64,000 bases of DNA, from NCBI RefSeq assembly GCF_000340215.1, contig NW_006921545.1, forward strand, positions 366,687 to 430,686, read 5' to 3'. Shown here one piece after another: positions 54,270-64,000 of the stretch. Origin of the DNA: Pseudocercospora fijiensis CIRAD86. Its lineage: Eukaryota > Ascomycota > Dothideomycetes > Mycosphaerellales > Mycosphaerellaceae. A program made the position numbers and the translations under genes. Numbering within the stretch: the stretch's first letter is position 1; every line of letters begins with the position of its first letter. The notes beneath the pieces are model-generated. The model was given only the letters and a program-made list of their open reading frames with translations. It ran no database searches and was not told where the DNA came from.

Positions 54270-56893
54270 TCTAACACTTCCGGCAGCTCCGTATCCTCCT
54301 CGAGTAATAGATCTAGTACCTAACCTAACCCTATCTCCCCTTCTATCTCGTATAGCTGCGACTAAGAGCTAAGACCTACAGACTGTATATACAACACCTT
54401 ATTATCGCTATTAGACTCTTCTTTAACAAGGTCTTCGGCCGTGCGTTGCCTCTATATCTCCTTAGTAAGCAAGGCAAGGTCCTTTAGCCTTATTCTTAAT
54501 AGAAATAAGGACCTGTAGTGCTACGAGTCTAATAAGTCTTCCTTATTAGATAGCGCTCGGTCGTCTACTTCTATACTAATTAGCGAGTCGTTGTTCTCGA
54601 AGAAGGACAACTACTAGCTATAGCGACAACTTCTATTAAAAGTAGCTTCTTCTATACCCTTGTCCTTTGTAGATAACTAAGCCTAATTGCTATCTTCTAG
54701 CAATACTCGTTGGTCTAATAGCAACGTATCTACTAGTCTAAACCGAGCGGCCTTCTTCCGGCGTAGTAGCTTCGAAGGTATAGTAGTAGCGAAGTGAGGA
54801 TATAGATTACTAATAGACTCGTTGCTACCTATTAAATTGGCTAATTTAAACACTTTTAATAGAGCCTTGTCTTCTAAGTTGTTAGGCAAATAGCGGCTAG
54901 CACTAGCGCTATATTTAACTAGCCTCAACTCGCGCCTCTTAGGTTAGAAGACCTTCTTAATCGGACCTTGTTTATAATAACTAGTAAGCGGTCCGGTCTT
55001 ATAGACACTACCTAGAAGCAACGGTAGAAATAGCTCAAGTAGTAACTATAAGGTACGCCTAAGAAGGGGCTTCTTCTTATCCTTATTACGGCCTCTTCTA
55101 GTTACTATAGTGCCGATTATCTTCCGCTAGCGCTTACAATAGACCTTCTACTGCTTCCTTGTCTTCGCCGCCTTGCTATTAACTAACTTCTAAGCCTTCT
55201 TAATAGCTAACAACTCGCGGTAAGCTATCCGCGACTAGACCTTATAAGCATAGGCTATTCTAATCTTCTACTGTTTGCCGGTGTTAGCTTTCCGTACCTT
55301 GCGTACCTTAGCAGCTATCTCTATCTCTAAGAGGTCGTAAAGGGCTTGTACTCTAGTATTAGTATAGAATAGCACCGAAGACGTTACGCCTTCGAGAAGA
55401 CCTTGTATTAGTAACGATGGCGGTCTATGCCTGTTTAATCGCTCGTTAAGTGCGTTAACCTGTCGCTTTGTAGTGCGGATAGTTAAGGCTAGATTAAATA
55501 GGCTTGTATCTACTAGAGGCGGCAAATCTAGTAGGTATAAGACCTCGAACAGCTTGCCTGTTTCGTAGGCCTCGCAGAGCCTATCTAGGTCCTATACTAA
55601 GAGGTCCGCCTTCTCGTTAATTTTACGCTTTGTATAGGCGACTGTATACGTGCCGTACTCGTCTCGGAGGAAGTCGAGCGCTCGTTAAGCGCTTATAGGG
55701 GCAATTCTAGTCTTCCGGAAGGCCGAGCGAATATTGTCGCTTTTAAAGGTCTTCCGCCGGATAGTGTTAATAGCGTCTATAAACTAAGTTACCCTAAATT
55801 CGCCTGTGCCGAGCCTAGTGTATTGTATTACTGCCTAGCGGTAGTAGTGCTTATAGACCTAGAATAAGACTATATCTAGTAGCTATAGGAAGTATAAGGT
55901 GTATAGTAGAAGGGTAAAGATTAGAATGCGGTGTTTCCGAGCGAAGTTAATAAACTTAAAGAACTCGTAGCTTCTAAAGTTGTCTATTATTAGAAGCCGA
56001 TATTGGCCTTTATTAGTAGGCCTTATTAACCTCTCGAAGTGCTTAATCTAGTAGAAGGCAAACTCGTCGTTCAAATAGCTACTATCTGTTACACTAATAA
56101 GATAGTGTACTAGCAACTTGTTAAACTAGTGTTTAAGACGGACCTTGCCTTATACTAGCAGTATTAGCTCAATGAAGGCTCCGTAGGCATTTACTGCTTC
56201 TACCGAGGTTATATGCTTCCTATTAGTATTAGTTGCCGCCTATAACCGCCTCTTTAGATCTATTGTAACTACCTATTCGGCGCCTCTAATACTAATCCGG
56301 AAACCTGTCTTATCTATATTCTAGCAGTTCTTAAGGCTAATCTTATAGACCTGTATTAACTCGCATAGCTTATTAAACTACGAGCCGATAAACTAAGGGT
56401 CGTGTGCTTCCTTCCTTGCTAACTCGATAGGCTTCCTTTTAATCTCTTTAATATTATACTTCTTTATCTACCTCTTATGCTACTTACTACTTAATAGTGC
56501 TAGTATTTCACCTTCCGGAAGTAACCGCTTCAATATCAACTTAGCCGTAGCGAGAATAAGTAACGTTAGCAGCGACAGGTCTATTAATTCTCGAGATCTA
56601 TAGTACTCGACAAGGGCGATAGATTAGGCTTCGAAGAGGCGAGAATGCGACGATTTACGGTCGGTACGGCTCGTATTGCTATTATATCGTCGATATAATC
56701 GATAATAGATGTTATTATAGTAGTGTTCGTTACACTATCGTCGTAGGTTAACTAGGCGGTAGTGTATGTGTTCAAACTCGCGAATTGCCGCTATCTAAGT
56801 AGCTACTCGAGCATCTTTAGTAAGGTTTGTAGCCGTGGATTTATAGACGGCCTTCCGTACGTGTTTCTTCGACTTCCGCTTTCCTAATAGCAT
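54270..56893 (-). pseudogene. Fot1/pogo transposase, RIP-inactivated
   Basis: From the ATG at 56891-56893 the minus strand reads MLLGKRKSKKHVRK, an N-terminal helix-turn-helix/CENP-B-like part, and then the DDE domain. The domain has NIDKTGFRI (first catalytic Asp), WFNKLL and SVTDSSYLNDEFAFY, then HFERLIRPTNKGQYRLLIIDNF (second Asp, about 56000), and a Leu-Leu-Asp-Ile-Val-Leu-Phe segment matching the LQPLDVG region (third Asp). This D,D,D arrangement is typical of pogo/Fot1. The C-terminal region of about 300 residues runs to about 54270. Stops are mainly TAG and TAA at expected Trp/Gln positions. The catalytic aspartates survive, since Asp codons are not direct RIP targets. Confidence 0.85.
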
Positions 56894-56936
56894 TGTAATA
56901 GTATTAAATAATTAAATAAAATGGTCTACATATGCT

Positions 56937-57014
56937 ATTACAGATAGGTGTTAGTTGCTAAGGCTATTTTGCAGATAGGTATAGACCGCTTACGAAGTAA
57001 GCGGCGTGTGACTC
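56937..57014. repeat. Right terminal inverted repeat of the Fot1 element
   Basis: This is the reverse-complement partner of 53727-53804, followed by the TA target duplication at 57015-57016. Confidence 0.8.
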
Positions 57015-57016
57015 TA

Positions 57017-57407
57017 CTAAGCCGCGGATAGTAGCCTAGTAGAACTTTTCGTTCCTAGAGATACTAAAGCGCTATCGTTAATAACTTCTATACCCTACCC
57101 TTCTAGTCTTTAGTCGGTAGACTAAAAGCTTAATTTATTATATCTTACCTTCTAAATTAGTTAATTTATTATTATATACTTCGCCCGACTTATACTCGAA
57201 TTTATAAGTATTATTCTATTTCGTAACCTATACGTAGTTAACCTCTACTACTCTAGTAGCTTTCTTCGTTCTCTTCCTCTATAGTAGAGGCAATAGGCGT
57301 TTACCCTCGTACGGTCTAGGCTAGCTACTTAATAGTATAACGATACTAGTAACTTTTAGGATCTTACTAATAGAGGTCCTTTCGTCGGTAATTATACTAG
57401 TAGTTAA
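57017..57407. repeat. RIP-mutated spacer between Fot1 and Copia copy 3
   Basis: AT-rich sequence with no readable protein motif. It should be the continuation of whatever sequence Fot1 entered at 53726. Confidence 0.5.
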
Positions 57408-57596
57408 TATTATAGATAAGCTATAAACCGATAGTATTACTTACTATTTAAATAAAGGATTTACTAGCTAGTTATATACCCTAGCGCTAGGAAGTATAAG
57501 GCACTACTAAGCCGTAAGTAAACAATCTTTTAGCCCCCTTTTCCTTCTCTTACTTATATATCTAATTAATCTCGTATATTCTCGAGTATTCTAATA
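57408..57596 (-). repeat. 3' LTR of Copia copy 3
   Basis: It is 189 bp long, from TATTATAGATAAGCTATAAA to GAGTATTCTAATA, the same length as both LTRs of copy 2. It is followed by the purine tract region CTCCCTCTACTTAG on the plus strand. Confidence 0.9.
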
Positions 57597-57639
57597 CTCC
57601 CTCTACTTAGCTATCTAGTCGTAAACTAAGTAGCTAAGT

Positions 57640-58732
57640 CCTAATTATTCTTAATCGTTCTTGTCTCTAGGACTCTCTTTACGTCTTCTTTAAACTCCCC
57701 TTTTATTAGGGATTTAGTAAGGAAGTTCGCTAGTTAGTCTTTAGTCCGAATATACTTTATAGCGACTTGTTTGTCCTCGACTAGTTCCTATACGTAGTAT
57801 ACCGCTACCTCGATATATTTCGTTCTAGAATAAAATTCCGGATTTCGTACTAAAGCGTTAGCCGCCTTATTATCCCCGTAGATAGTCGTAGGTTCTTTAT
57901 AGTTGTCTTCTATAAGGTATACGACTTGCTCGAAGAAATTCCGGGTCTAAATAGCTTCTTTTAGGGCGTAGGATAGCGCTAAGTATTCGGCTTTCCTTAT
58001 ACTAGTCGTAACGGACCTTTATAGTATAGTAGACTAAGATATAGATCCGTAGGCTCATAGAGATATATATTCTATCGTTAACTTCCTAGTCGAGTCTACT
58101 ATATAGTCCGAATCGGTATAGATAACCGGTAGACGAGTAACTAAAGTACTTATATAGTTTTCATTCTTAGGGATAGGACTATACTTTATATAGTAGTCCC
58201 GAGTGTTTCCTAGTTATCTAGGGCCGTAGATACCTCTTTCGTAACGTCTCGTAGCCGGATTTACCGAGGATTAGCTTAGTTATTACGTTAGAAAAGATAT
58301 ATCCGGCCTAGTAGCTCGTACGGTCTAATTTAGTTTTCCGATAAGTCGTTAGTATTTCCGGATATCTACTACCTCCTCGTCCTTTATAATAGGTAGTAGA
58401 TTTACGTATCTATTCGCCGGAGTCGATACTCGAAAGATTTCGTCTAGATCTAAGCCCTCCTCTCTAAGCGTATTTTTAATATAGTACCTTTGATCTAGTA
58501 GTATAGACCCCTTAGCTTCTCTCTCGATTTATACGCCTAGTATAAACTTAGTAGGACCTAGATCCTTTATTTTAAACCTCTTTATAAGGCCGTCCTTTAT
58601 AGTTTAACCTCTGCTTCTATCTTCGCTAGTATAATAAGTTCGTCGACCTATAACGAGACTATTAGCGTTAAGTCGCTATTAACAAAGACTAATTAACCCG
58701 TAGGTATAGCGTAGAGGTCGTATTAGACCCTA
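57640..58732 (-). pseudogene. Copia pol fragment (reverse transcriptase end and RNase H), copy 3
   Basis: The minus strand shows the RNase H and tail motifs seen in copies 1 and 2, and the catalytic region of reverse transcriptase. The YVDD box is damaged here (stop-Val-Asp-Glu near 58630), unlike in copies 1 and 2. It is truncated at its 5' end by the hAT insertion and inactivated by RIP. Confidence 0.8.
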
Positions 58733-59130
58733 TAGTAATTTAGTTTGCGAACTATAAAACGTATATAGTTTAGTTTCTAAGCGGTACCCCTCCGGCTTAG
58801 TTCTAGTTTAGTTTGCTACCCCGCTAGTCTAAACTAGTTTCTAAGAAAATCTAACTAAACTACGACGACCTCGGATCGAGCCTAGAGTACGATAGGGCCC
58901 TATATTGTATATACTATACGATTATACCTATATTCCGGGCTGTTTAGACGTATTCTAGCGTATTTAAGGTCGGGGTTTTATCCGTAGCTAGTACGTAGCT
59001 AGCAAACTAGTCCGTATATCGGTTTCTTAGTAATAGACCCCGTAGTAGTTCGGTTTCCGAACTACTAAACGTATATAGTTAAGTTTCTTAGCGGCGAACT
59101 AGCTCCCTAGTTCCGGTTTAGTTTTTTCGA
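58733..59130. repeat. Direct repeat of the hAT terminal sequence, 301 bp apart
   Basis: TAGACCCTATAGTAATTTAG at 58733 and TAGACCCCGTAGTAGTTCGG at 59034 begin two blocks of about 95 bp that share AACGTATATAGTT and AGTTTCTTAGCGG-type motifs. Each contains a small palindrome (GTAGTTCGGTTTCCGAACTAC in the second copy, 59045-59065). The differences are mostly transitions. Confidence 0.7.
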
Positions 59131-59261
59131 ACTATATAGATTCCTAGTTAAAACTAGAGACTATATTAGTTTTACTATAAGGATACTCTTATTCGACTAC
59201 TAGCTACGATAGCCGGCTATAATAGTAACTAGGTTATATTTACTACGCTCTATTGCCGTTG

Positions 59262-59319
59262 CTAGGGCGTAGTTACCGTTACTAAGGCGTAGTTACCGTT
59301 ACTAGGGCGTAGTTACCGT
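59262..59319. repeat. 20-bp tandem repeat, three copies
   Basis: CTAGGGCGTAGTTACCGTTA is repeated three times, with a G-to-A change in the second copy and a shortened third copy. It lies in the 5' untranslated part of the hAT element. Confidence 0.85.
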
Positions 59320-59419
59320 AGTTGCGAAAGCTTACCTATATAACGTTACGTAGGCGGCAATAATTAGGGCTTCGCGATATTCTTATACGTCTTAACTTCT
59401 TCCTCTATACCTATACCTA

Positions 59420-62400
59420 TAATAACTACTATACGTCCCTGCCCCTTTCCTTATAGTAGTAAGAGAGAAGCGCGCCGCGCGCTAAATAGAAGATAGAACT
59501 AAAGACTGCGAGTTTATTTTGCCTAAGTATCTAGTAAAAAAGCGTAAGACTAAAGAGGAGTACTCTACGAAGAAGAATTCCGTACGAGACTACGAGAGAA
59601 AGGAGAAGATAGATAAGAATAAAAAATCTAAGGATAAAAGAAGAAAGGCGCGTAATAAGGCATTCTATCGATAACTAGCGCCTATAAAAAAAAGTAAAGG
59701 TTAGAATAAAAAGACAACGTAAGAGAAGGCTACGAGGAGGGAAGAATTACGGCTAGTTTTTAAGTGTAAGGTTCTAGTAGCGTAAGTTAATCTAGCTAAC
59801 GGCCGTAGCTAGTAGCTATAGCCTATATATTTTTCTTTAAGACGTTAACTAATAGTATTTAGACCTATAGTCGCTACCTCTATCGATACGACCTATAGTA
59901 ACGGAGATATTTAGATAGCCGAGAACAACGATACTAGAGTTTAGGATGCCGCGAAAGAGCTTAACACTACGAATAAAGGGACTAATAAAAGCGAGGTAAT
60001 ACTATACGTCGATCTAGTAATAGATATAGTCTTAGGGCCTAACGCTATAGACGATAAGCGCTAGAAGTAGATCGAGTATAGTTAAAGAGACGAGATACTA
60101 GTAAAGGGCTAAGGTATAAGTCCTATTAATCTAGAAAATTATAGTCCTAGCTACTACGAAAAGCTAGTAAGGATTGGAATCGAGACTAGTTGTCTTTATA
60201 TCCTCGATATAGAGTAGAAATTTCTTTATTAGTATTAGAGCGAAGCCTTTCCGTCTATAAAGGCAAAGTAGCTTACGATTAATACGATCGGGGCTAGGTA
60301 TCTAGGGACGGTAGAAGAGTTACTAAAGGAAGAAGGGGTATAGGTAATTATTCTATACTCGGTTTATATACCTAGCGTTCGTAGCTAGTAGATACTAATA
60401 GTTAAATAGAAAGCGTTTCTCGAGGGTAGAGTACTACTACTATATAAAATCTTTACTAAGGTAGAGAGGGCTTATATCCGGAATCTAAGTTACTAGTAGG
60501 ATAGGTTAGCGTTAGAGTTCTCTAAATCTCTATATAAGCCTCTAAAAGATTACCTATTTTAGCGATACGGCTTTATCTCGACTACTCCGTAGATATCTAA
60601 CGAAGCTCGAGCGCTCTTTAAGGTCTTTACTAAGAAGCGGAAGGAGTTCGAGGATTAGGATTAGTTAATAGAGCTATTAGTTAGTCTTAGGTTTCGTAGT
60701 TAGACTCGGCCTAAGTATTTACTTATCGAGTATCTTAGACCGAAAGAGGATAGATAAAGGCTAAAACCGAGCTTAGATTCGTTAGGTATAGTAGCTCGGT
60801 TCCGTTAGTAGGAGAGAGCCGCCGTATAGAAGGCAAAATTTAGGTAGTTAGGGTAGCTAGGAAGGAAATTCTAGTAGTTAGGCTAGCTAGGGTAGCTAGG
60901 AAAAAAAATCTAGTAGTTAGGTAGCTAGGAAACAAAAAAAAAAGGTAGCTAGCTATTTACTACCTAGCTATTCCTAACGATACGATACTATAAAAGAAAG
61001 GGTGTTTCCCTATAGCTACTAGTATATATCTACTACTCCTAAGTCCTTACCTTACCGGACGAAACTTTAAAACATACCGACCGATATTATATATATACTA
61101 GGCGCTATACTAGGAAGGGTAATAACGAGACGATAGTCGAAATAGTCTAGTATACGAGCGAGATTACGATAACGTCTAGAGGAGGTCGTATACTTACTTT
61201 CGAGCCTATAAAGTCCTAGACGACGATTAGGGCTAGATTTATCCTCTCCGAATCCTAGTAGTAGGAATTTATTATAGGGTACTACTACCTAGTCCTTACC
61301 TTTATAGAGTCTAAGTAGAAGGTTATTCGGAGATATAAGAATATCGAGTATTAACCCGGAAATATTCGAAAAGACTAGCTATGCGTATCTTTAGAAACCC
61401 GAGTATATAGAGCAGTTTAATTAATAGGTCTATAAGATATAGTTCCCTTTATACTTACGTTCGAAGGAGTATAAACTCTAGAAGTACTCGATACGATAGG
61501 GTAGTAAGGAGCGAACGGATACGTTCTAGAAGTTCTTTATAGAGGGGGCATTATACCGTTATACGACTTCTCGAGTTGAAGGTTAACTAGTAATTGTCTA
61601 TAACTTCTACGGTTTAATCTTAAAATATCCGAAACTAGGGGATAGGAACTTATCGCCTACTAACTATCTCTATTCTAAACGGTATCGGGAATCTTAAAGA
61701 GAGAGGAGGGTTAATATAGATATAACGATCTAGAAAGAGGTACGTTTTCTAAAATGCCGGCTATAGCTACCGGCTATAGCTACCGGCTACTTTAATTAAC
61801 CGTAGAGATCTAGCTAATTATTATAGGCTACGCCTAAGGAAGCTCTAGGATTAAAGGCTACCGATTTCTCCCCTAAAGACTTAAAGTAACTAGCAAACGA
61901 AATACTAACGGTCTTCCGGAAGACTTCTGTAAAAGGGAGTCTATATAGAAGATATACCTATATCCTATAAACTATCCCCCCTTATTTCTCGGCGTAATAA
62001 CCTAGCGTATTATATTCGAAAAGAATAAAGAGGCTACGTTAGACGATATTCGGGGGATCCTCCGTAATACTCGCCGAGTAGCTATTACTATCGATAGCTA
62101 GTTGAGCCGGACTATAAGAGCCTCCTTCCTCTCGATTATACTATACTTTATTAATTCGGATTAGAAACTCTAGGAACTTATAATCGGATTCCCTAAAATT
62201 CTAGGCTCCTATACTAGTAAGGATATAGCTAAGCTTATCTATGCGATAATAGATAGGGTTAGCGTAATAACGAAACTAATCTCGATTACTACGGATAATA
62301 CTAGTAATAATCGAATTTTATATAAGGCGTTATATATACAATTTACTTATATATATCTTTAAAATTACTAATTGTATCGATAGGGTCGAGCACGTAGAGG

Positions 62401-63930
62401 AGATTACAAGGTCTATAATCTAGCTTAGTATTTGGAATATTAAGCTCGCTACGATTCCGGATACGTACGATAATACGTACGATAATAACGATAAAGAGGA
62501 GCCTAGTAATGGCCCTAGCCCTATTAAATCGGAGCCGACGTCGTTGCTAGTTAAATCCCTGTAGAAATTTCCCTGCCTCGCTTGTGTAGTTCAAATCGCG
62601 ATCCGAGCCCTCTTTAAGATACTTTAATTGTACTATTAAACGACGACTAATAGAAGATCCTAAATAAGGATAAAGCAAAGTCGAAAGTCGAGAAACTCGT
62701 TATAGTAATACGACGGGAGGGTAGAGAGCCTCGCTCTCGTTTTATATAAGGTATAACTTTTATCCGTAGCCGGCACCTATAGCCGGTAACCTAGTATAGT
62801 TCTAACTCCTTTTCTCTAGCTTCGCCGTCTAGTAATATATACGAACTCGAGCTTAAAGAGATATAACCGATTCGAGGCTATTTAAAAGAACCTAATCGAG
62901 CGCCCTAAAACTAATACCTAGAATATCGTATAGAATAAGCGATAGTAAAAGCGGCCTCCTTAGCGCCTACTCCGTTTTACCTAAGACGTAAAGACCTAGT
63001 TCGATTCGACTTCCTATATAGTTACGAGGGAATATACTTTATATACCGCTCTCGAGATCTATTAGAGTTCTAAAGGTATTAAGTAGCTCGGGCTTACTAC
63101 CGCCGAGTAGCGATAAGTAGAGTATCTCGTCGATATTAGTAAGTATTACGCGAAGGTTACTACTACGATTAGAAGAACCTAAGGACCGACGATCTACCTT
63201 ATCTTTACGTACTATAACTAGCTCTTTAATAAGCTCGACGAGACCGTAGCTAAGCTAGCTAAGAAGAGCGTTCCCTAGAAAGTAGCTATAACGAAGGCTA
63301 TAGATATCTCCTATACTAAGTTATATAAATATTATAGTGCTACCTTTTAGTCGTTCGGGGATATCTATAGCGTTACGTACTTGCTTAACCCGGTAGAAAA
63401 GGATATATACTAGTAGAAGCCGGAATAGAAAGGGGACGAGAGATAGCCTAAGTATTACTAGACTATTCTAGAAAAGATATTCTATAAGCGTCGGAAAGAA
63501 ACTAGTCTTAATATAGCTCCTATAAAGAAAACGAAGGTTTAGAAGGCTCCGATATTATACCTATTTTATAGATAGGAAGTAGAGGTTAAAGAAGAAGCAA
63601 CTACTAAAGTAAAGAAAGAAGAGTTTAATCTCTATCGCCGCGCGAATAAGTACTAAACGCGTAGGCTCGGAAAGAGGGCTAATAATCTCTAGATCTTACT
63701 AGTCTTCTAGACGAATTCAGAGACGATATTCTCGCTATATAGTAGCGGTTAGAGCCTAGGTTTCTAACGATAGCGTCCCTCGCTCGGGACGTCCTCGCTA
63801 TACCGAGCGTAGGTATAGGCTATAAGAGGTCTTTTAGTATCGCTCGTTACTACGGCCGCTTTAATCGAATATACTCGCCTACTACCTTCGAATCTATTAT
63901 AGTATTCTAATACTATCTCCTCTACTAGAG
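59420..63930 (+). pseudogene. hAT transposase, RIP-inactivated
   Basis: Reading through stops, the core shows Thr-Ile-Asp-Ser-stop (the first catalytic Asp, where Asp-Ser-Trp is expected) near 62090, then ASFLSIILYFINSD, a Lys-Leu-stop-Glu-Leu-Ile-Ile-Gly-Phe segment, GSYTSKDIAKL and Ile-Thr-Thr-Asp-Asn-Thr-Ser-Asn-Asn (second Asp) near 62290. The C-terminal hAT dimerisation domain follows at 63760-63930: SLARDVLAIPSVGIGYKRSF, then Ser-Ile-Ala-Arg. These are hallmark hAT features. The N-terminal 500 or more residues are basic and poorly resolved, and a BED finger was not identified with confidence. Gln and Trp codons are changed to TAA/TAG throughout. Confidence 0.85.
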
Positions 63931-64000
63931 TCGCTAAGGTAGGATACTAAAGATTATACTTAAAGGACTTAATCGAGGAATTAGAAAACCTTAAGATCGA

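Larger units (their letters stand above)
53727..57014 (-). mobile_element. Fot1/pogo-type DNA transposon, RIP-killed
   Basis: Terminal inverted repeats of about 78 bp start GAGGCAAACGCCGCTCACT on the left and GAGTCACACGCCGCTTACT in reverse complement on the right. They are flanked by TA on both sides (53725-53726 and 57015-57016), the standard target for Tc1/mariner relatives. Each repeat contains the motif ACCTATCTG twice, perhaps transposase-binding sites. The 3.29-kb element encodes a Fot1-like transposase on the minus strand. CA/TG depletion and TAG stops show RIP. Confidence 0.85.
57408..58732 (-). mobile_element. Copia copy 3, 3' part only, interrupted by hAT
   Basis: It begins with a full 189-bp LTR (57408-57596) and continues through RNase H and the end of the reverse transcriptase in the same order as copy 2. 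Homology stops abruptly at GTCGTATT (about 58732), where hAT-type sequence TAGACCC begins. The rest of the element may lie beyond the hAT, outside the window. Confidence 0.85.
58733..64000 (+). mobile_element. hAT DNA transposon, RIP-killed, continues beyond window
   Basis: The element appears to start TAGACCCTATAGTAATTTAG at 58733, abutting Copia copy 3. It encodes a hAT transposase on the plus strand, including the C-terminal dimerisation domain at 63760-63930. The 3' end and the expected 8-bp target duplication are outside the window. A second TAGACCCC start at 59034 repeats the terminal sequence, so the real end could be either one, with the first 300 bp being a partial duplicate. Confidence 0.75.

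Overview
This window looks like part of a filamentous ascomycete (Pezizomycotina) genome. It alternates between moderate-GC segments (about 1-3340, 9720-12950, 14040-21330, 37880-47750 and 48720-52960) and AT-rich blocks (3340-9720, 21330-37876, 47750-48720 and 52960-64000). In the AT-rich blocks CA and TG are almost absent while TA and CG remain common. For example, 7021-7080 has no CA or TG, eight TA and eight CG. That pattern is the footprint of repeat-induced point mutation (RIP), which turns CpA into TpA and Gln/Trp codons into TAA/TAG stops. The genus is not identified; no rRNA, tRNA, telomere repeat or familiar housekeeping gene was recognised.

The AT-rich blocks hold dead transposons whose families can still be read through the RIP stops. 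There are three copies of one Copia LTR retrotransposon: copy 1 on + at 5148-9580, copy 2 on - at 21661-29813, and a truncated copy 3 on - at 57408-58732. Copy 2 is split by a 3,423-bp element with TGTTA...TAACA ends, a 4-bp target duplication and a cellular-integrase-like DDE domain, best explained as a Ginger-type DNA transposon. A Fot1/pogo element (53727-57014) has long inverted repeats and a TA duplication. A hAT element starts inside Copia copy 3 and runs past the window end. A 1.37-kb palindrome (36505-37876) marks one edge between RIP and normal sequence. About 6.7 kb (29814-36504) and several smaller RIP stretches could not be classified.

The moderate-GC segments are gene-poor and rich in minisatellites. 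The better-supported genes are: a 580-residue repeat protein with one membrane segment (9998-11740, -); a Pro-rich single-pass membrane protein (14068-14751, -); a 250-residue helical/charged protein (15603-16355, +); a two-exon C4HC3 zinc-finger protein with a SUMO-interaction-like motif (45729-46508, -); and two coiled-coil genes, one broken (48850-49733, -) and one possibly frameshifted (51189-52143, +). None has a firmly known function.

A recurring pattern is tandem duplication at the 3' end of genes, seen for four gene models (14068, 15603, 45729 and 52143). In one case the stop codon itself differs from its sister copy only by a C-to-T change. Together with a graded 180-bp array at 12050-13250, this suggests that short local duplications, and not only transposons, have been mutated by RIP or a RIP-like process.
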